A stretch of DNA of 64,000 nt from Wohlfahrtiimonas larvae (lineage in GTDB: Bacteria > Pseudomonadota > Gammaproteobacteria > Cardiobacteriales > Wohlfahrtiimonadaceae): the NCBI RefSeq assembly GCF_039543665.1, contig NZ_BAABKE010000010.1, positions 1 to 64,000 on the forward strand, in the 5' to 3' direction. The position numbers were made by a program, and so were the translations under genes. Below the pieces are notes generated by a model, which was not told where the DNA came from, ran no database searches, and saw only the letters and a list, made by a program, of their open reading frames with translations. Of the stretch, positions 34,743-43,818 are shown in pieces; the first letter of the stretch is position 1, and every line of letters starts with the position of its first letter.

Positions 34743-36591
34743 ATGGTTAATTTTATGGCTATATTAATCCCATCATTAAGTAAATGTTTGCCACGGATGA
34801 CCTCCGGTGAAAAAAATGTTGCGAAGATTTTAGAATCACAATTAGAAGATGATTACTATTGTTGGTATGACGTTCCAATTGGCGGAAAATCATTACATCC
34901 GGATTTTGTTATTTTACACCCCTATCGCGGATTATTGGTTCTAGAAGTCAAAGACTGGAAAGCTTCAACGCTTTTATCTATTAATAAAGATACAGCCACC
35001 ATTTTAGATCATCATTCAGGTCTGCCCAAAGAAGTTATTAACCCAATTAATCAAGCACGTAATTACGTTTTAACATTGATTAATTTATTGAGTAAAGATT
35101 CGCAATTAAACTTACATTTGAAAGACTCTAAGACCAAACCTTTATTGAGTTATGGTTATGGTGTTGTATTGAGTAATATTACGAGAGATGAATTTGATAA
35201 AGGTGAATTAGGTAATGTCATTCCTGAGCACTGTGTGATTTGTAAAGATGAGTTGTCTGGTCATTCATCTTTAGAAATGTTTCAAGAGCGATTATGGGGA
35301 ATGTTTCCTTATGTGCCAGCTCAGCCTTTAACCTTACCTCAAATAGATCGAGTGCGTTGGCATATTTTTCCTGAATTGCGTATAGGCGAGCAGAGAGATA
35401 TGTTTGATGATCCTGAAGTTAAAGTAGAATTGCCAGATATTTTAAAAATTATGGATATTCAACAAGAGCAGTTGGCGAGAAGTTTAGGTGATGGGCATCG
35501 AATTATTCATGGTGTTGCAGGTTCAGGGAAAACGATGATTTTAGGTTATCGTGCCGAGCATTTAGCTCAGTTTATGCAAAAGCCAATTTTGGTTTTATGT
35601 TTTAATCGCCCTTTGGCAGATATGTTACATTATAAAAATGGCTCAGAAGAGTTTAGATCATAAAGTTCATGTTAGAACATTTCATCAATGGTGTAGCCAA
35701 CAGTTATCAACTTATAATATTCCAAAATCACGTAATGCTAACTTAAGCAGTATGTTTGAAGAGAATGTCCAAAAAGTTATAGATCATGCAGAAACTGGTA
35801 TTATCCCTAAAGGTCAATATGATGCAATTTTGATTGATGAAGGACATGATTTTGAAGATGCTTGGTATAAACTTATTGTACAGATGGTGAACCCGGATAA
35901 TCCTTGTTTATTAGTTTTATATGATGATGCACAATCTATTTATAGTAAGGATAAACGTAAATTAGTATTCTCAAAAGTTGGTATTAATGCTCGAGGAAGA
36001 ACCGTTATTCTTAAATTGAATTATCGTAATACAAAAGAAATTTTAACTGTTGCTAAATTATTTGCTGAACAGTTATTGGTTGAGCGTAAAGAGAGTGATG
36101 AAGATGCAATTCCTTTATTGGAACCAGTAGGTGCTGGACTGAATGGTGATGTTCCTGTTTTAATTAACTTGCCAAGTATGCATCATGAAGTTAGAAAAAT
36201 TATAGAAACGTTATATGAACATCAGAAAAATGGCCTTGATTGGCATCATATGGCTGTATTGTGTCGTAATAATAAATCTATCAATATAATTAAAGATGCT
36301 CTGCGTAATAATGGAATCCCTACACATGGAGAAGAAGTAGAAGGCATTGGTGTTCATGTAATGACCATGCATAAAAGTAAAGGATTAGAATTTGCTTTGG
36401 TCTGTATTTTTGAGGTTGGTAATAAAAATGTGTGTTATGAAAGCGTGGAAAATGAAGCACAACTTTTATATGTAGCAATGACAAGGGCGACAACAAATTT
36501 AGTGATGACATGTAGCTCATCATCTATGTTTGCGCCACAGTTGTCAGATGCAATTTCTACAGTAAATTATTCATTACAAACAGAGCAATAA
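34743..36591 (+). pseudogene. NERD nuclease-UvrD/Rep-type helicase, frameshifted
   Basis: Two reading frames together make one familiar protein. Part 1 (34743-35663) has a NERD domain with nuclease residues E23, D54, E68 and K70 (PDFVIL, LEVKDW), then Walker A GVAGSGKT (257-264) and motif Ia. Part 2 (35638-36591) supplies superfamily 1 motifs II (ILIDEGHDFED), III (LYDDAQSIY), IV (LNYRNTKEI), V (MTMHKSKGLEF) and VI (LYVAMTRA). The parts overlap and differ by +1. Removing one A from the AAAAA run at 35634-35638 joins them without a break. The lesion is therefore a one-base insertion, a sequencing error or programmed slippage. Part 2 has its own ATG at 35638, but neither half would be a complete helicase. 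Start may be 34755. Confidence 0.85.
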
Positions 36592-36625
36592 TAACGAATG
36601 CGGTATTTTGGATTCATGTGAAACA

Positions 36626-37027
36626 CTATAGTTGTGGAACGGTGACAGTAATCACTTGGGATTGATTCAATCCTTCTAAAATAATATCTGCTTGTACGGT
36701 TACTTCAACTTTTAAAGCATTTTGGCATTCAATAGCAATAGCTTGTGTGAAGTATTCTAAATCTCGCACAGTTTTATGACCAATGAATGCTTTGATGTAT
36801 TTCTCTAAAGAAAATAGCTCAAGTAATACTTGATCTGCAATATAACTAATGCTGATGCTTGAGCCTGCTTTAGGGTTTTGGCTTGCTTGGCATAAAATAG
36901 GTAATTGCACCACATGTTTCACTGCTGTTTTTAATTCAGGATGTTGATTGCGAATTAAATCAATTGGGAACTCATGGTGTGCGGAAGCATACTGTAAAAT
37001 TACAGTATCAATCAGAGGTTTTTTCAT
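36626..37027 (-). CDS. QueF-like T-fold protein with altered active site
   Basis: 133 residues. By eye it aligns with B. subtilis QueF (preQ0 reductase): the catalytic Cys is kept (C46), and ISYI-x-D-x4-E-x2-SL-x2-Y-x3-F (60-81) matches in spacing. Other key residues differ: the general acid Asp is Lys53, the NADPH-binding Lys residues of the E(S)K(S)LK motif are Phe72 and Glu75, and the substrate-site His-Glu is Arg88-Asp89. It is therefore unlikely to be an NADPH-dependent reductase. It lies 17 bases after a VUT-family transporter gene, suggesting a queuosine-precursor link. It may be an amidine-forming or binding relative, comparable to archaeal QueF-like proteins. Confidence 0.62.
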   Translation of the reverse strand: MKKPLIDTVILQYASAHHEFPIDLIRNQHPELKTAVKHVVQLPILCQASQNPKAGSSISISYIADQVLLELFSLEKYIKAFIGHKTVRDLEYFTQAIAIECQNALKVEVTVQADIILEGLNQSQVITVTVPQL

Positions 37028-37044
37028 AATGATTTCAATGTTAT

Positions 37045-37584
37045 TTAATGTGTTGTTAAAGTTGTTGATTCGTTATTTTTAGGCTTGATGATGAAGACTT
37101 TACTGATGATGGTGGAAGCGATTAAAAACTTCGCAATGATATCTGCAAAGATAATTTCAGCCATCATTGGCAATTCAAAAATTCCATAGAAAGCGATGAA
37201 AGTGAACAGTGTGCTATCAATGGGAACGCTTGCAGCATTACTTGCTAATACGCGAACATGCCAAGAATGTTGTTTGAGCTTTTCAAACACACCTGTGTTC
37301 ATTAATTCACTAAATAAAATGGCTAAAAATGATGCCAATAAAAATCGCCATGGAATCTCAAAATAAAAAGCACAAATAGTGTTCACAAGCAAAGCTAGTG
37401 CAATACCAAGTAATGCAAAATTCAAACTATAACGATGAAGATGATCGCGCAATGTGAAAACAAAGGCAAAGAAGATTGTGCCGTAACTGAGCAAGCCAAA
37501 GAAAGGCAACTCAATAAAATGATCCAACAATAAATTGGCAACAAGCACACTTGCCACATAGGCAACGAGATAGATATATTTCAT
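37045..37584 (-). CDS. VUT-family transporter (YhhQ-like queuosine precursor importer)
   Basis: 179 residues from the ATG at 37584, which has AAAAAGG before it; a further-upstream start would add 16 residues. About six membrane helices with charged LRDHLHR near residue 45 and a conserved SNAASVPIDSTLFT segment mark the VUT/YhhQ family, whose E. coli member imports preQ0/preQ1. It forms a two-gene unit with the QueF-like protein. Confidence 0.83.
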   Translation of the reverse strand: MKYIYLVAYVASVLVANLLLDHFIELPFFGLLSYGTIFFAFVFTLRDHLHRYSLNFALLGIALALLVNTICAFYFEIPWRFLLASFLAILFSELMNTGVFEKLKQHSWHVRVLASNAASVPIDSTLFTFIAFYGIFELPMMAEIIFADIIAKFLIASTIISKVFIIKPKNNESTTLTTH

Positions 37585-37701
37585 AACTAACCTTTTTATT
37601 TCAATTGGGGTGAGGGAACCCAAGTAACTCAAGGCATAAATTTTACAGGAATTTTATAAGATTGAAAGTTTTAGGTGAAAGGGCTAGGTTTACGCTATTA
37701 A

Positions 37702-37737
37702 ACTTTATAATTTCAGCTACTATAGTAGACTTTATAA
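37702..37737. promoter_or_regulatory. Palindrome flanked by direct repeats upstream of nicotinamidase-like gene
   Basis: A 12-bp perfect palindrome, CTACTATAGTAG (37717-37728), is flanked by direct repeats ACTTTATAA at 37702-37710 and 37729-37737 (27-base period). This is 65-100 bases before the gene at 37802 and may be an operator. Confidence 0.4.
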
Positions 37738-37801
37738 AAAGGTCGCATAACACATAAAAGAATGTTTGAGTGATCTATGATTAAAATAATTAGGAGGGAG
37801 A

Positions 37802-38347
37802 ATGAAAGCACTGATTAATATTGATTATACATTTGATTTTGTTGCAACAGAGGGGCTTTTAACAACTGCGGAAGCAGGGCAGAAATTACATGATGATATT
37901 TTAGCACTCACGCGCCATTTTGTGGATGCGGGTGATTATGTCGTTTTTGCTATTGATGGTCATGATCCTAATGATCGATATCATCCTGAAAATAAACTTT
38001 TTCCTGCTCATAATGTGATGGGAACAAAAGGGCGTAATTTATATGGTGATTTAGCAAAGTATTATTCAGAACATCAGCATGATCCAATAATTTATTGGAT
38101 TGATAAGCGCCATTATTCCGCATTTAGCGGCACAGATTTAGATATTCGTTTACGTGAACGTAATATCAAAGAGATTCATTTAGTAGGTGTTTGCACTGAT
38201 ATTTGTGTATTACATACGGCGATTGATGCTTATAATTTAGGCTATGAAATTGTGATTCATGAAAAGGGGGTTGCAAGCTTTGATCCCATTGGGCATGAAT
38301 GGGCTTTGAAGCATTTTAAAAATGTTTTAGGTGCAAAAATCGTGTAA
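37802..38347 (+). CDS. Nicotinamidase/isochorismatase-like cysteine hydrolase
   Basis: 181 residues. The catalytic triad is D8, K102 and C135 (in GVCTDICV). Metal-site candidates D52, H54, H61 and H70 match nicotinamidase rather than metal-free isochorismatases. It probably converts nicotinamide to nicotinate in the cytoplasm for NAD salvage; another amide substrate is possible. It has a strong AGGAGGGAG site just before the ATG. Confidence 0.8.
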   Translation: MKALINIDYTFDFVATEGLLTTAEAGQKLHDDILALTRHFVDAGDYVVFAIDGHDPNDRYHPENKLFPAHNVMGTKGRNLYGDLAKYYSEHQHDPIIYWIDKRHYSAFSGTDLDIRLRERNIKEIHLVGVCTDICVLHTAIDAYNLGYEIVIHEKGVASFDPIGHEWALKHFKNVLGAKIV

Positions 38348-38360
38348 TTAATCTATGAGA

Positions 38361-38387
38361 TTGTGATGAAAATTAATCAGGTATAAT
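38361..38387 (+). promoter_or_regulatory. Candidate lemA promoter
   Basis: A TATAAT (38382-38387) preceded by TTGTGA at 38361-38366 (15-base spacer), 28 bases upstream of the lemA ATG. Confidence 0.35.
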
Positions 38388-38414
38388 TACTAAAAATAAA
38401 ATTATGGATTAACT

Positions 38415-38981
38415 ATGACAATTACAGCAATTTTCATCATGATTTCAGCCTGCTCAATGTTGGTGCTTATGGGGATGGTTTCTATTTATAATCAACTTAT
38501 CAAACACCAACAAATGTCTAAAGAAGCATTTGCAGGTATGGATGTTTTCTTAAAAAAGCGCTACGACTTAATTCCAATGTTGGTTTCTGTCACAAAAGGT
38601 GCTCGCGACTATGAAGCCAATGTTTTAAAAGAAATTGTAGAGCTTCGTTCACAAGGTTTGAATGGTAATTTGTCTGTAGGTGATTTAGGGAAAAATGAAT
38701 TAAAGTTGAGTGATCGAATCAGTCAGCTACTAGTTTTAGTTGAAAATTATCCTGAGATTAAGGCAAACCAAAGCTTTAAGCAATTACATGAATCTTTGGT
38801 CAAAGTTGAAGATGATATTAGTAAAGCAAGGCGTTATTACAATGCAACAGTTCGCCATTATTTAACATATAAACAACAATTCCCAAATGTGATTATTGCT
38901 TCAATGTTTCATTTTCCAATGATTGAATATTTTGCAGTGGATGATTCTACTGAGCGTAATGCACCAACTGTTTCTTTGTAA
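38415..38981 (+). CDS. LemA family protein
   Basis: 188 residues with one N-terminal membrane segment (about 3-25) and the LemA-type helical domain (NQLIKHQQMSKEAFAGMDVFLKKRYDLIPMLV). LemA proteins form a coiled, cytoplasmic or periplasmic helical bundle of uncertain function. They often precede DUF2207 or TPM-domain genes, as here. It is twelve bases before the first DUF2207 gene. Confidence 0.9.
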   Translation: MTITAIFIMISACSMLVLMGMVSIYNQLIKHQQMSKEAFAGMDVFLKKRYDLIPMLVSVTKGARDYEANVLKEIVELRSQGLNGNLSVGDLGKNELKLSDRISQLLVLVENYPEIKANQSFKQLHESLVKVEDDISKARRYYNATVRHYLTYKQQFPNVIIASMFHFPMIEYFAVDDSTERNAPTVSL

Positions 38982-38993
38982 ATTGGAAGGATA

Positions 38994-40946
38994 ATGAAAA
39001 TAGTTGCCCAATATATATTTCTATCAGTGATGTTCTTATTCAATATTACATGGGCAGATCAAATAGATCATTATGATTCTAGGATTAATATATTGGAAGA
39101 TGGAACGATTGATGTTGTAGAAACAATTGAAATCACAACCAATCATGAACAAATTAAACTGGGTATAACTCGAGAAATTCCAAAAAGTTATTACTTTATG
39201 AATAAGCGAGTAGAGACGCCAGTCAATGTTCTAACTGTAACTCGTAATGGGCAGCCAGAAAATTTTTGGACAGAGAATCAATATGGAAATGTGGAGATAT
39301 TCACAGGTTCCGTTGATAACGTTGTGGATAACTATTTGGATAAAGGTAAACACACTTTTGTGATCCATTGGCAGAGTCAAAATCACATTCGTAGTTTTGA
39401 AAATTATGATGAGTTATACATCAATGCAATTGGCCATAATTGGCGTTTACCCATTATAGTTGCGACAGTTACATTGAAGTTGCCAAAGTCTGTCAGTGCA
39501 ATTCAATCAGCGGCTTATTATGGTGTGAGAGGAGCGATTGATCAGGCTCAGACAACACAGAAATCCCCACAAGAAATTCAATTTACATCACCAAAAATAT
39601 TAGGCAATGGTAAAGGTTTTACGGTTGCGACAGGATTTACGAAAGGAATTATTCCGAGCATAGAACCCAATTGGTATGATGTTTGGATGGCAAAAGCTTT
39701 GGATTATTTTCCAAGTTTTGTTCAGCCTTTAAATATTATATTGGGGATTATGATGGCTGTGATGTTGCTGTATAAGCGTTTAGCAGCTATGATTTACACC
39801 AAAATATTGCCTAAAAGCCAGCGTGCTTTTATGGTGAGATACGCACCACCGAATATACCATTTGACCTCGCGTGTGCACTTTATTCGCCTGAGAATCATA
39901 GTAAATTTATGCTAGCAATGCTGGTTAGGTTTCAGGCATTGGGGCTTTTATCTTTTAATGAAACAACTAAAAGTATTAAGGTTAGAAAGAAACTAACAGA
40001 TCAACACAGGGCACTATTAAGCCCAGAAGAATTACAATTTATTGTGAGCTTACAAAGAAGAGGCATTCCTGTCATTTCATTAGAAAAATATAATGGTGCA
40101 TTTTCTCATGGTATTCAGTTATTGAAAACACATATTCAAGATTTAGCGGATGAGTGTTACAAAAAAATAGCCCCCATCTTTTTGATTATTGGCATTATTG
40201 TAATGGCAGTGATGCTGTTATCATTTTCAATTTATTTATCTGCAGAAATCTATTTTTCATTAGTATTTATAGTCATTCCTATGCTGATTTTGAACTCTAT
40301 AATTATGAATCAAATTCCTAAGATTAATGAAAAAGATCAGTTGTTTGGCAAAGCATCATTATTGTTGAAAGGGTTGCCAGTTTTTATGTTTTTCTTTGCA
40401 TTTGGTGGTGTGCCGCTATATTTCATGATGACGGAAATAGCTAATACTCCTTTATCTATGATGACTTATTTATGTAGTTATGGATTGGTATGGTTATCAT
40501 TATTGGTACTGATGGTGATATTTATCCAATTATCAAAGTATCGTTATTATGTGAAAGCCCATTATGTGGACCACAAGCAAGCACTGTTAGAATTTAAACA
40601 TTTTTTAGTCTATACAAAAAAAGCGGAGTATGAATTAATTACGCCTAATTTATTTGAAGAGTATTTACCATATTCTATTTTGTTTGGCGTTGAGAAAAAG
40701 TGGATAAAACTCTATCAATCGCTATATCCAAAAAATTACCAAATAAGCCAACAGCAAGGTGCATTACATATGGCTCGATCCAGTTCTTCAACTTTTAGCC
40801 GTGCAATGTCTAGCCCAAGTATGGGACGATCATCTTCAGGTTTTTCATCATCAGGCGGAGGCGGTTCTAGTGGCGGCGGTTCAGGCTCAGGCGGTGGTGG
40901 ATCATCGGGTGGTGGATCAGGTGGCGGCGGTGGAGGTGGCCGATGA
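38994..40946 (+). CDS. DUF2207 membrane protein with Gly/Ser-rich tail (copy 1)
   Basis: 650 residues. A signal peptide (about 21, TWA|DQ) precedes an extracytoplasmic DUF2207 beta domain (about 22-220). Several membrane helices follow (near 238-260, 393-440, 460-510). Residues from about 600 on are almost only Gly and Ser, ending GGGGGGGR. Function is unknown; DUF2207 with LemA is a common pair in diverse bacteria. It overlaps the second copy by four bases. Confidence 0.85.
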   Translation: MKIVAQYIFLSVMFLFNITWADQIDHYDSRINILEDGTIDVVETIEITTNHEQIKLGITREIPKSYYFMNKRVETPVNVLTVTRNGQPENFWTENQYGNVEIFTGSVDNVVDNYLDKGKHTFVIHWQSQNHIRSFENYDELYINAIGHNWRLPIIVATVTLKLPKSVSAIQSAAYYGVRGAIDQAQTTQKSPQEIQFTSPKILGNGKGFTVATGFTKGIIPSIEPNWYDVWMAKALDYFPSFVQPLNIILGIMMAVMLLYKRLAAMIYTKILPKSQRAFMVRYAPPNIPFDLACALYSPENHSKFMLAMLVRFQALGLLSFNETTKSIKVRKKLTDQHRALLSPEELQFIVSLQRRGIPVISLEKYNGAFSHGIQLLKTHIQDLADECYKKIAPIFLIIGIIVMAVMLLSFSIYLSAEIYFSLVFIVIPMLILNSIIMNQIPKINEKDQLFGKASLLLKGLPVFMFFFAFGGVPLYFMMTEIANTPLSMMTYLCSYGLVWLSLLVLMVIFIQLSKYRYYVKAHYVDHKQALLEFKHFLVYTKKAEYELITPNLFEEYLPYSILFGVEKKWIKLYQSLYPKNYQISQQQGALHMARSSSSTFSRAMSSPSMGRSSSGFSSSGGGGSSGGGSGSGGGGSSGGGSGGGGGGGR

Positions 40947-42844
40947 TAAGAAAAATAATAATATTCTTTTTATGTTGGTGTCTATTAAATATCTCATTAG
41001 CTGATGTCATCAAAAATTATGATGTGAATATCACAGTGCTAGAAGATGGCAAAATTGATGTGGTTGAAACGATAGAAATGAACATTGATCATAAGGATGT
41101 GCGTTTAGGCATTATTCGGGATATTCCTAGTCGTTATTCTATGTATAAACAAGAGATTGAAACACCCATTGAAGTGTTGAGTGTCACTCGTAATGGTGAG
41201 TCTGAAAACTATTGGGTGGAAGACAATGGTGATCTGTTTGAAATTTATACGGGTGCTAAATATGACCACCCCAAAAATTATATTCCTAAAGGTCAAAATA
41301 TTTACCAATTCCATTGGCAAAGTTCTAATCACATTCGGGGCTTTCTTAGCTATGATGAATTGTATTTCAATGCCATTGGTAATGGTTGGCAGTTTCCCAT
41401 TGAAAAGGCAAAAGTTACGTTAGTTTTGCCAAACTCAGTTAAGGCAATACAATCTGCAGGATATTATGGGCAAGCAGGAGATAATTCTAGAGCAATTGTG
41501 ACGGAAGTATCACCGCAAAAAATTGAGTTTATAGCACCAGAAATGATCGGTAATGGTCAAGGTTTAACCATCGCGACTGGTTTTACCAAAGGAATCATCC
41601 CCAGTAATGATTCAGGATATATTGGTGGGGTAGTCGAAAAAATCCTGAGTTACTTCCCGTCATTTGTGCAGCCCATTCATATAGCATTGATGGGAATACT
41701 AATTGTGATGTTTTGTTATTGGCTATTAGGTGCATTAATTTATGTATATAGAAAACCGAAGAGTTTACGTGCATTTGTAGTGAGATTTTCTCCACCAGAA
41801 TTTTCTTTATACACCTTAATGTTTTTAGCAGGCAAAAATTATATGGGGAATGTGGAAAGATTTAGGGTGGCTTTTCTAGTGGATCTAGCACATAAGGGAT
41901 TGATATCATTTAATCAGTCAGAGAAAACAATAGAAATAAAGCCAATCATACCTAATCAAGATAAAAGCTTAACGCAGGGGCAGCGTGAATTTTTATCAGT
42001 GATGGAGATCAATGGTCGAAGCAAAGTTTCCTATGCTAAATATAACCCTATCTTAGAAAGCGCATTAAAGCTTATGACAGAAAGAATGATCTATGATGGC
42101 TCTAAATATTATCGCCCACTGTTTCCATTTTTTGCATTATCAGCTTTCATTTTATGGGGCATTTGTTTCACTTTGAGCTTTACAATTATTTCAGGCTTAA
42201 ACTATCTAATAATCTTATTTGCATTTTTTGGGTGTTTAATATTATGGATAGGATTAAGCTCTCTATTAGATGGGCGATCGTTTACAAGTGTCTCTGAGAG
42301 AATCTTTTGGTGTATCGTATTATTATTTTTCGGCTCTATTTTCAGCATAATGCCTTTGATGTTTACAGATTTATGGGGTGGATTTAGTTGGTCTGCAAAT
42401 TTTAAAGCATCTGTATTAGTAATTGTTATCATTTTACTTTTCAATACTGTTATTGCATGGTACGGAAAAATAATGGTGATGATTAGACCCGAATATTGTG
42501 ATGATCAGCAGAAAGTTTTAGAGTTTAAGCATTTCTTGGAATATACAAAAGCTGATGAATACCATCTGATTACACCAGATTTATTTGAGGAATATCTTCC
42601 TTATGCAATTATTTTTGATGTTGATAAAAAATGGTTAGCCTTGTATAAAAAATTATATTCTATTCAGTATGAGAATCGTCAAAAGATAGGTGTTTTGTCT
42701 GCTCGTTCTATTAGTAGTTCTTCTTCATTTAAAACGGCGAGCGCAAAACCAAGTTCTGGGGGGAATAGTGGGCGAGGCTCAGGCTCAGGCGGAGGAGGAT
42801 CATCGGGTGGTGGTTCAGGTGGCGGCGGTGGACGTGGCCGATGA
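40943..42844 (+). CDS. DUF2207 membrane protein with Gly/Ser-rich tail (copy 2)
   Basis: 633 residues, a paralogue of the preceding protein with the same order: signal peptide (about 20), DUF2207 domain, membrane helices and Gly/Ser tail. The bodies have diverged clearly, while the last ~60 bases of the two tails are nearly the same in DNA. This suggests recent exchange or constraint. The start ATG overlaps the TGA of copy 1. Confidence 0.85.
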   Translation: MIRKIIIFFLCWCLLNISLADVIKNYDVNITVLEDGKIDVVETIEMNIDHKDVRLGIIRDIPSRYSMYKQEIETPIEVLSVTRNGESENYWVEDNGDLFEIYTGAKYDHPKNYIPKGQNIYQFHWQSSNHIRGFLSYDELYFNAIGNGWQFPIEKAKVTLVLPNSVKAIQSAGYYGQAGDNSRAIVTEVSPQKIEFIAPEMIGNGQGLTIATGFTKGIIPSNDSGYIGGVVEKILSYFPSFVQPIHIALMGILIVMFCYWLLGALIYVYRKPKSLRAFVVRFSPPEFSLYTLMFLAGKNYMGNVERFRVAFLVDLAHKGLISFNQSEKTIEIKPIIPNQDKSLTQGQREFLSVMEINGRSKVSYAKYNPILESALKLMTERMIYDGSKYYRPLFPFFALSAFILWGICFTLSFTIISGLNYLIILFAFFGCLILWIGLSSLLDGRSFTSVSERIFWCIVLLFFGSIFSIMPLMFTDLWGGFSWSANFKASVLVIVIILLFNTVIAWYGKIMVMIRPEYCDDQQKVLEFKHFLEYTKADEYHLITPDLFEEYLPYAIIFDVDKKWLALYKKLYSIQYENRQKIGVLSARSISSSSSFKTASAKPSSGGNSGRGSGSGGGGSSGGGSGGGGGRGR

Positions 42845-42895
42845 AGTGAAAGCCTAATAACGATATATTAGACTTATTTATCATGTATAAATTTT

Positions 42896-43672
42896 TTATT
42901 TGATGTTAGCTTTGATTAGCTTAATTAAGTTTGTAAGTTTTTCAGAAGAATTAATGCAGTGTTGATAATAACCAAAGAAAGGAACAACAATAATATTTGT
43001 TTGTGTATTTGGGATTTCAGAAAAAACGATTCTAATACCTTCATCTGACGCATATTGCGCAGTTGAATGATCGCATCCAAAAAATGAGAAAAACTCATAA
43101 TCACTACTGATGCCTGTGCATATGAGATATTTAGGTTGATGCTGTTTGATGAGTTCTTGAAAAAACTGTGCTCGTTCACCATTAATGCACCAATGATGAT
43201 AATCTTGTCTACTTTCAAATCCAGTGAGTTTTTTATGTTTTTCTTCCCATGGAGAGTTGTTTTTAGGGGAATTGAGTAAAAACATATTCATTTTAAATCC
43301 AATACCGTCTTTCATATTAAAGAGGATTTTATTTTTGATTATGAATTTTTCATAGTCTGTTAAATTTTTCTCTATTTTGGGAATATTGAATTCATTGAGG
43401 AAATCGCAAATTGTATAATTATATTGGTTATGATGAGCGTCACTAAAGCTTCTTGCCCAAGAAATATTTTGGCAGAAATCTTGTGTTTTTCCATCATCAG
43501 GTAGGTAGCCATGTTCTCTTAAAGGGTCATCAACTTCAATAATAGTTTTCAGCTCGTTAAGATCATTTCCCCATTCTAGCCCACAGAACCAGAAGTCTGA
43601 ATCTAAATTGCCACCATCACATCCATAGAAAGATGCTGCTATTTTTTTGAAATTTTCTATTGGAGTTGTCAT
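42896..43672 (-). CDS. Uncharacterised 258-residue protein
   Basis: I do not recognise this protein. It is soluble with no signal peptide, rich in aromatic residues (WFCGLEWGND near 28-37; YLICTG near 186-191; IIVVPFFGYYQH near the C terminus), and has many Cys and His. The strand-like segments and the early GLEWG motif recall the uracil-DNA-glycosylase-like fold, but I cannot support that by motif. It stands alone, convergent with the DUF2207 genes, and its AT content is above its neighbours. Confidence 0.6.
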   Translation of the reverse strand: MTTPIENFKKIAASFYGCDGGNLDSDFWFCGLEWGNDLNELKTIIEVDDPLREHGYLPDDGKTQDFCQNISWARSFSDAHHNQYNYTICDFLNEFNIPKIEKNLTDYEKFIIKNKILFNMKDGIGFKMNMFLLNSPKNNSPWEEKHKKLTGFESRQDYHHWCINGERAQFFQELIKQHQPKYLICTGISSDYEFFSFFGCDHSTAQYASDEGIRIVFSEIPNTQTNIIVVPFFGYYQHCINSSEKLTNLIKLIKANIK

Positions 43673-43762
43673 TTAATTATCCTTCTTGAATGTTGTATGT
43701 AAACTTAATGTTATCTACATTAAATGAATAGAATTAAATATCAATAGCATTTTCATGTTAAT

Positions 43763-43796
43763 AAAAAAGCGCTTCAATCTATTTGATGGAAGCGCT
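43763..43796 (-). terminator. Terminator of prfC
   Basis: AGCGCTTC / GAAGCGCT stem (43768-43775, 43789-43796). On the minus strand a run of six T follows (43763-43768). Confidence 0.85.
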
Positions 43797-43818
43797 CTAG
43801 TTTTATGAGTGGAGCTAA

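Noticed and set aside
35638..36591. Second helicase half as an independent gene
   Set aside because: It starts after Walker A and holds only motifs II-VI; removing one base joins it to the upstream half perfectly.
36626..37027. QueD/6-pyruvoyltetrahydropterin synthase annotation
   Set aside because: The zinc-binding His triad is absent; spacing and the Cys match QueF instead.
40853..40945. GGT/TCA-rich short repeats as a CRISPR or tandem-repeat array
   Set aside because: They are in-frame Gly/Ser codons of the DUF2207 tail, with no spacers of constant length.
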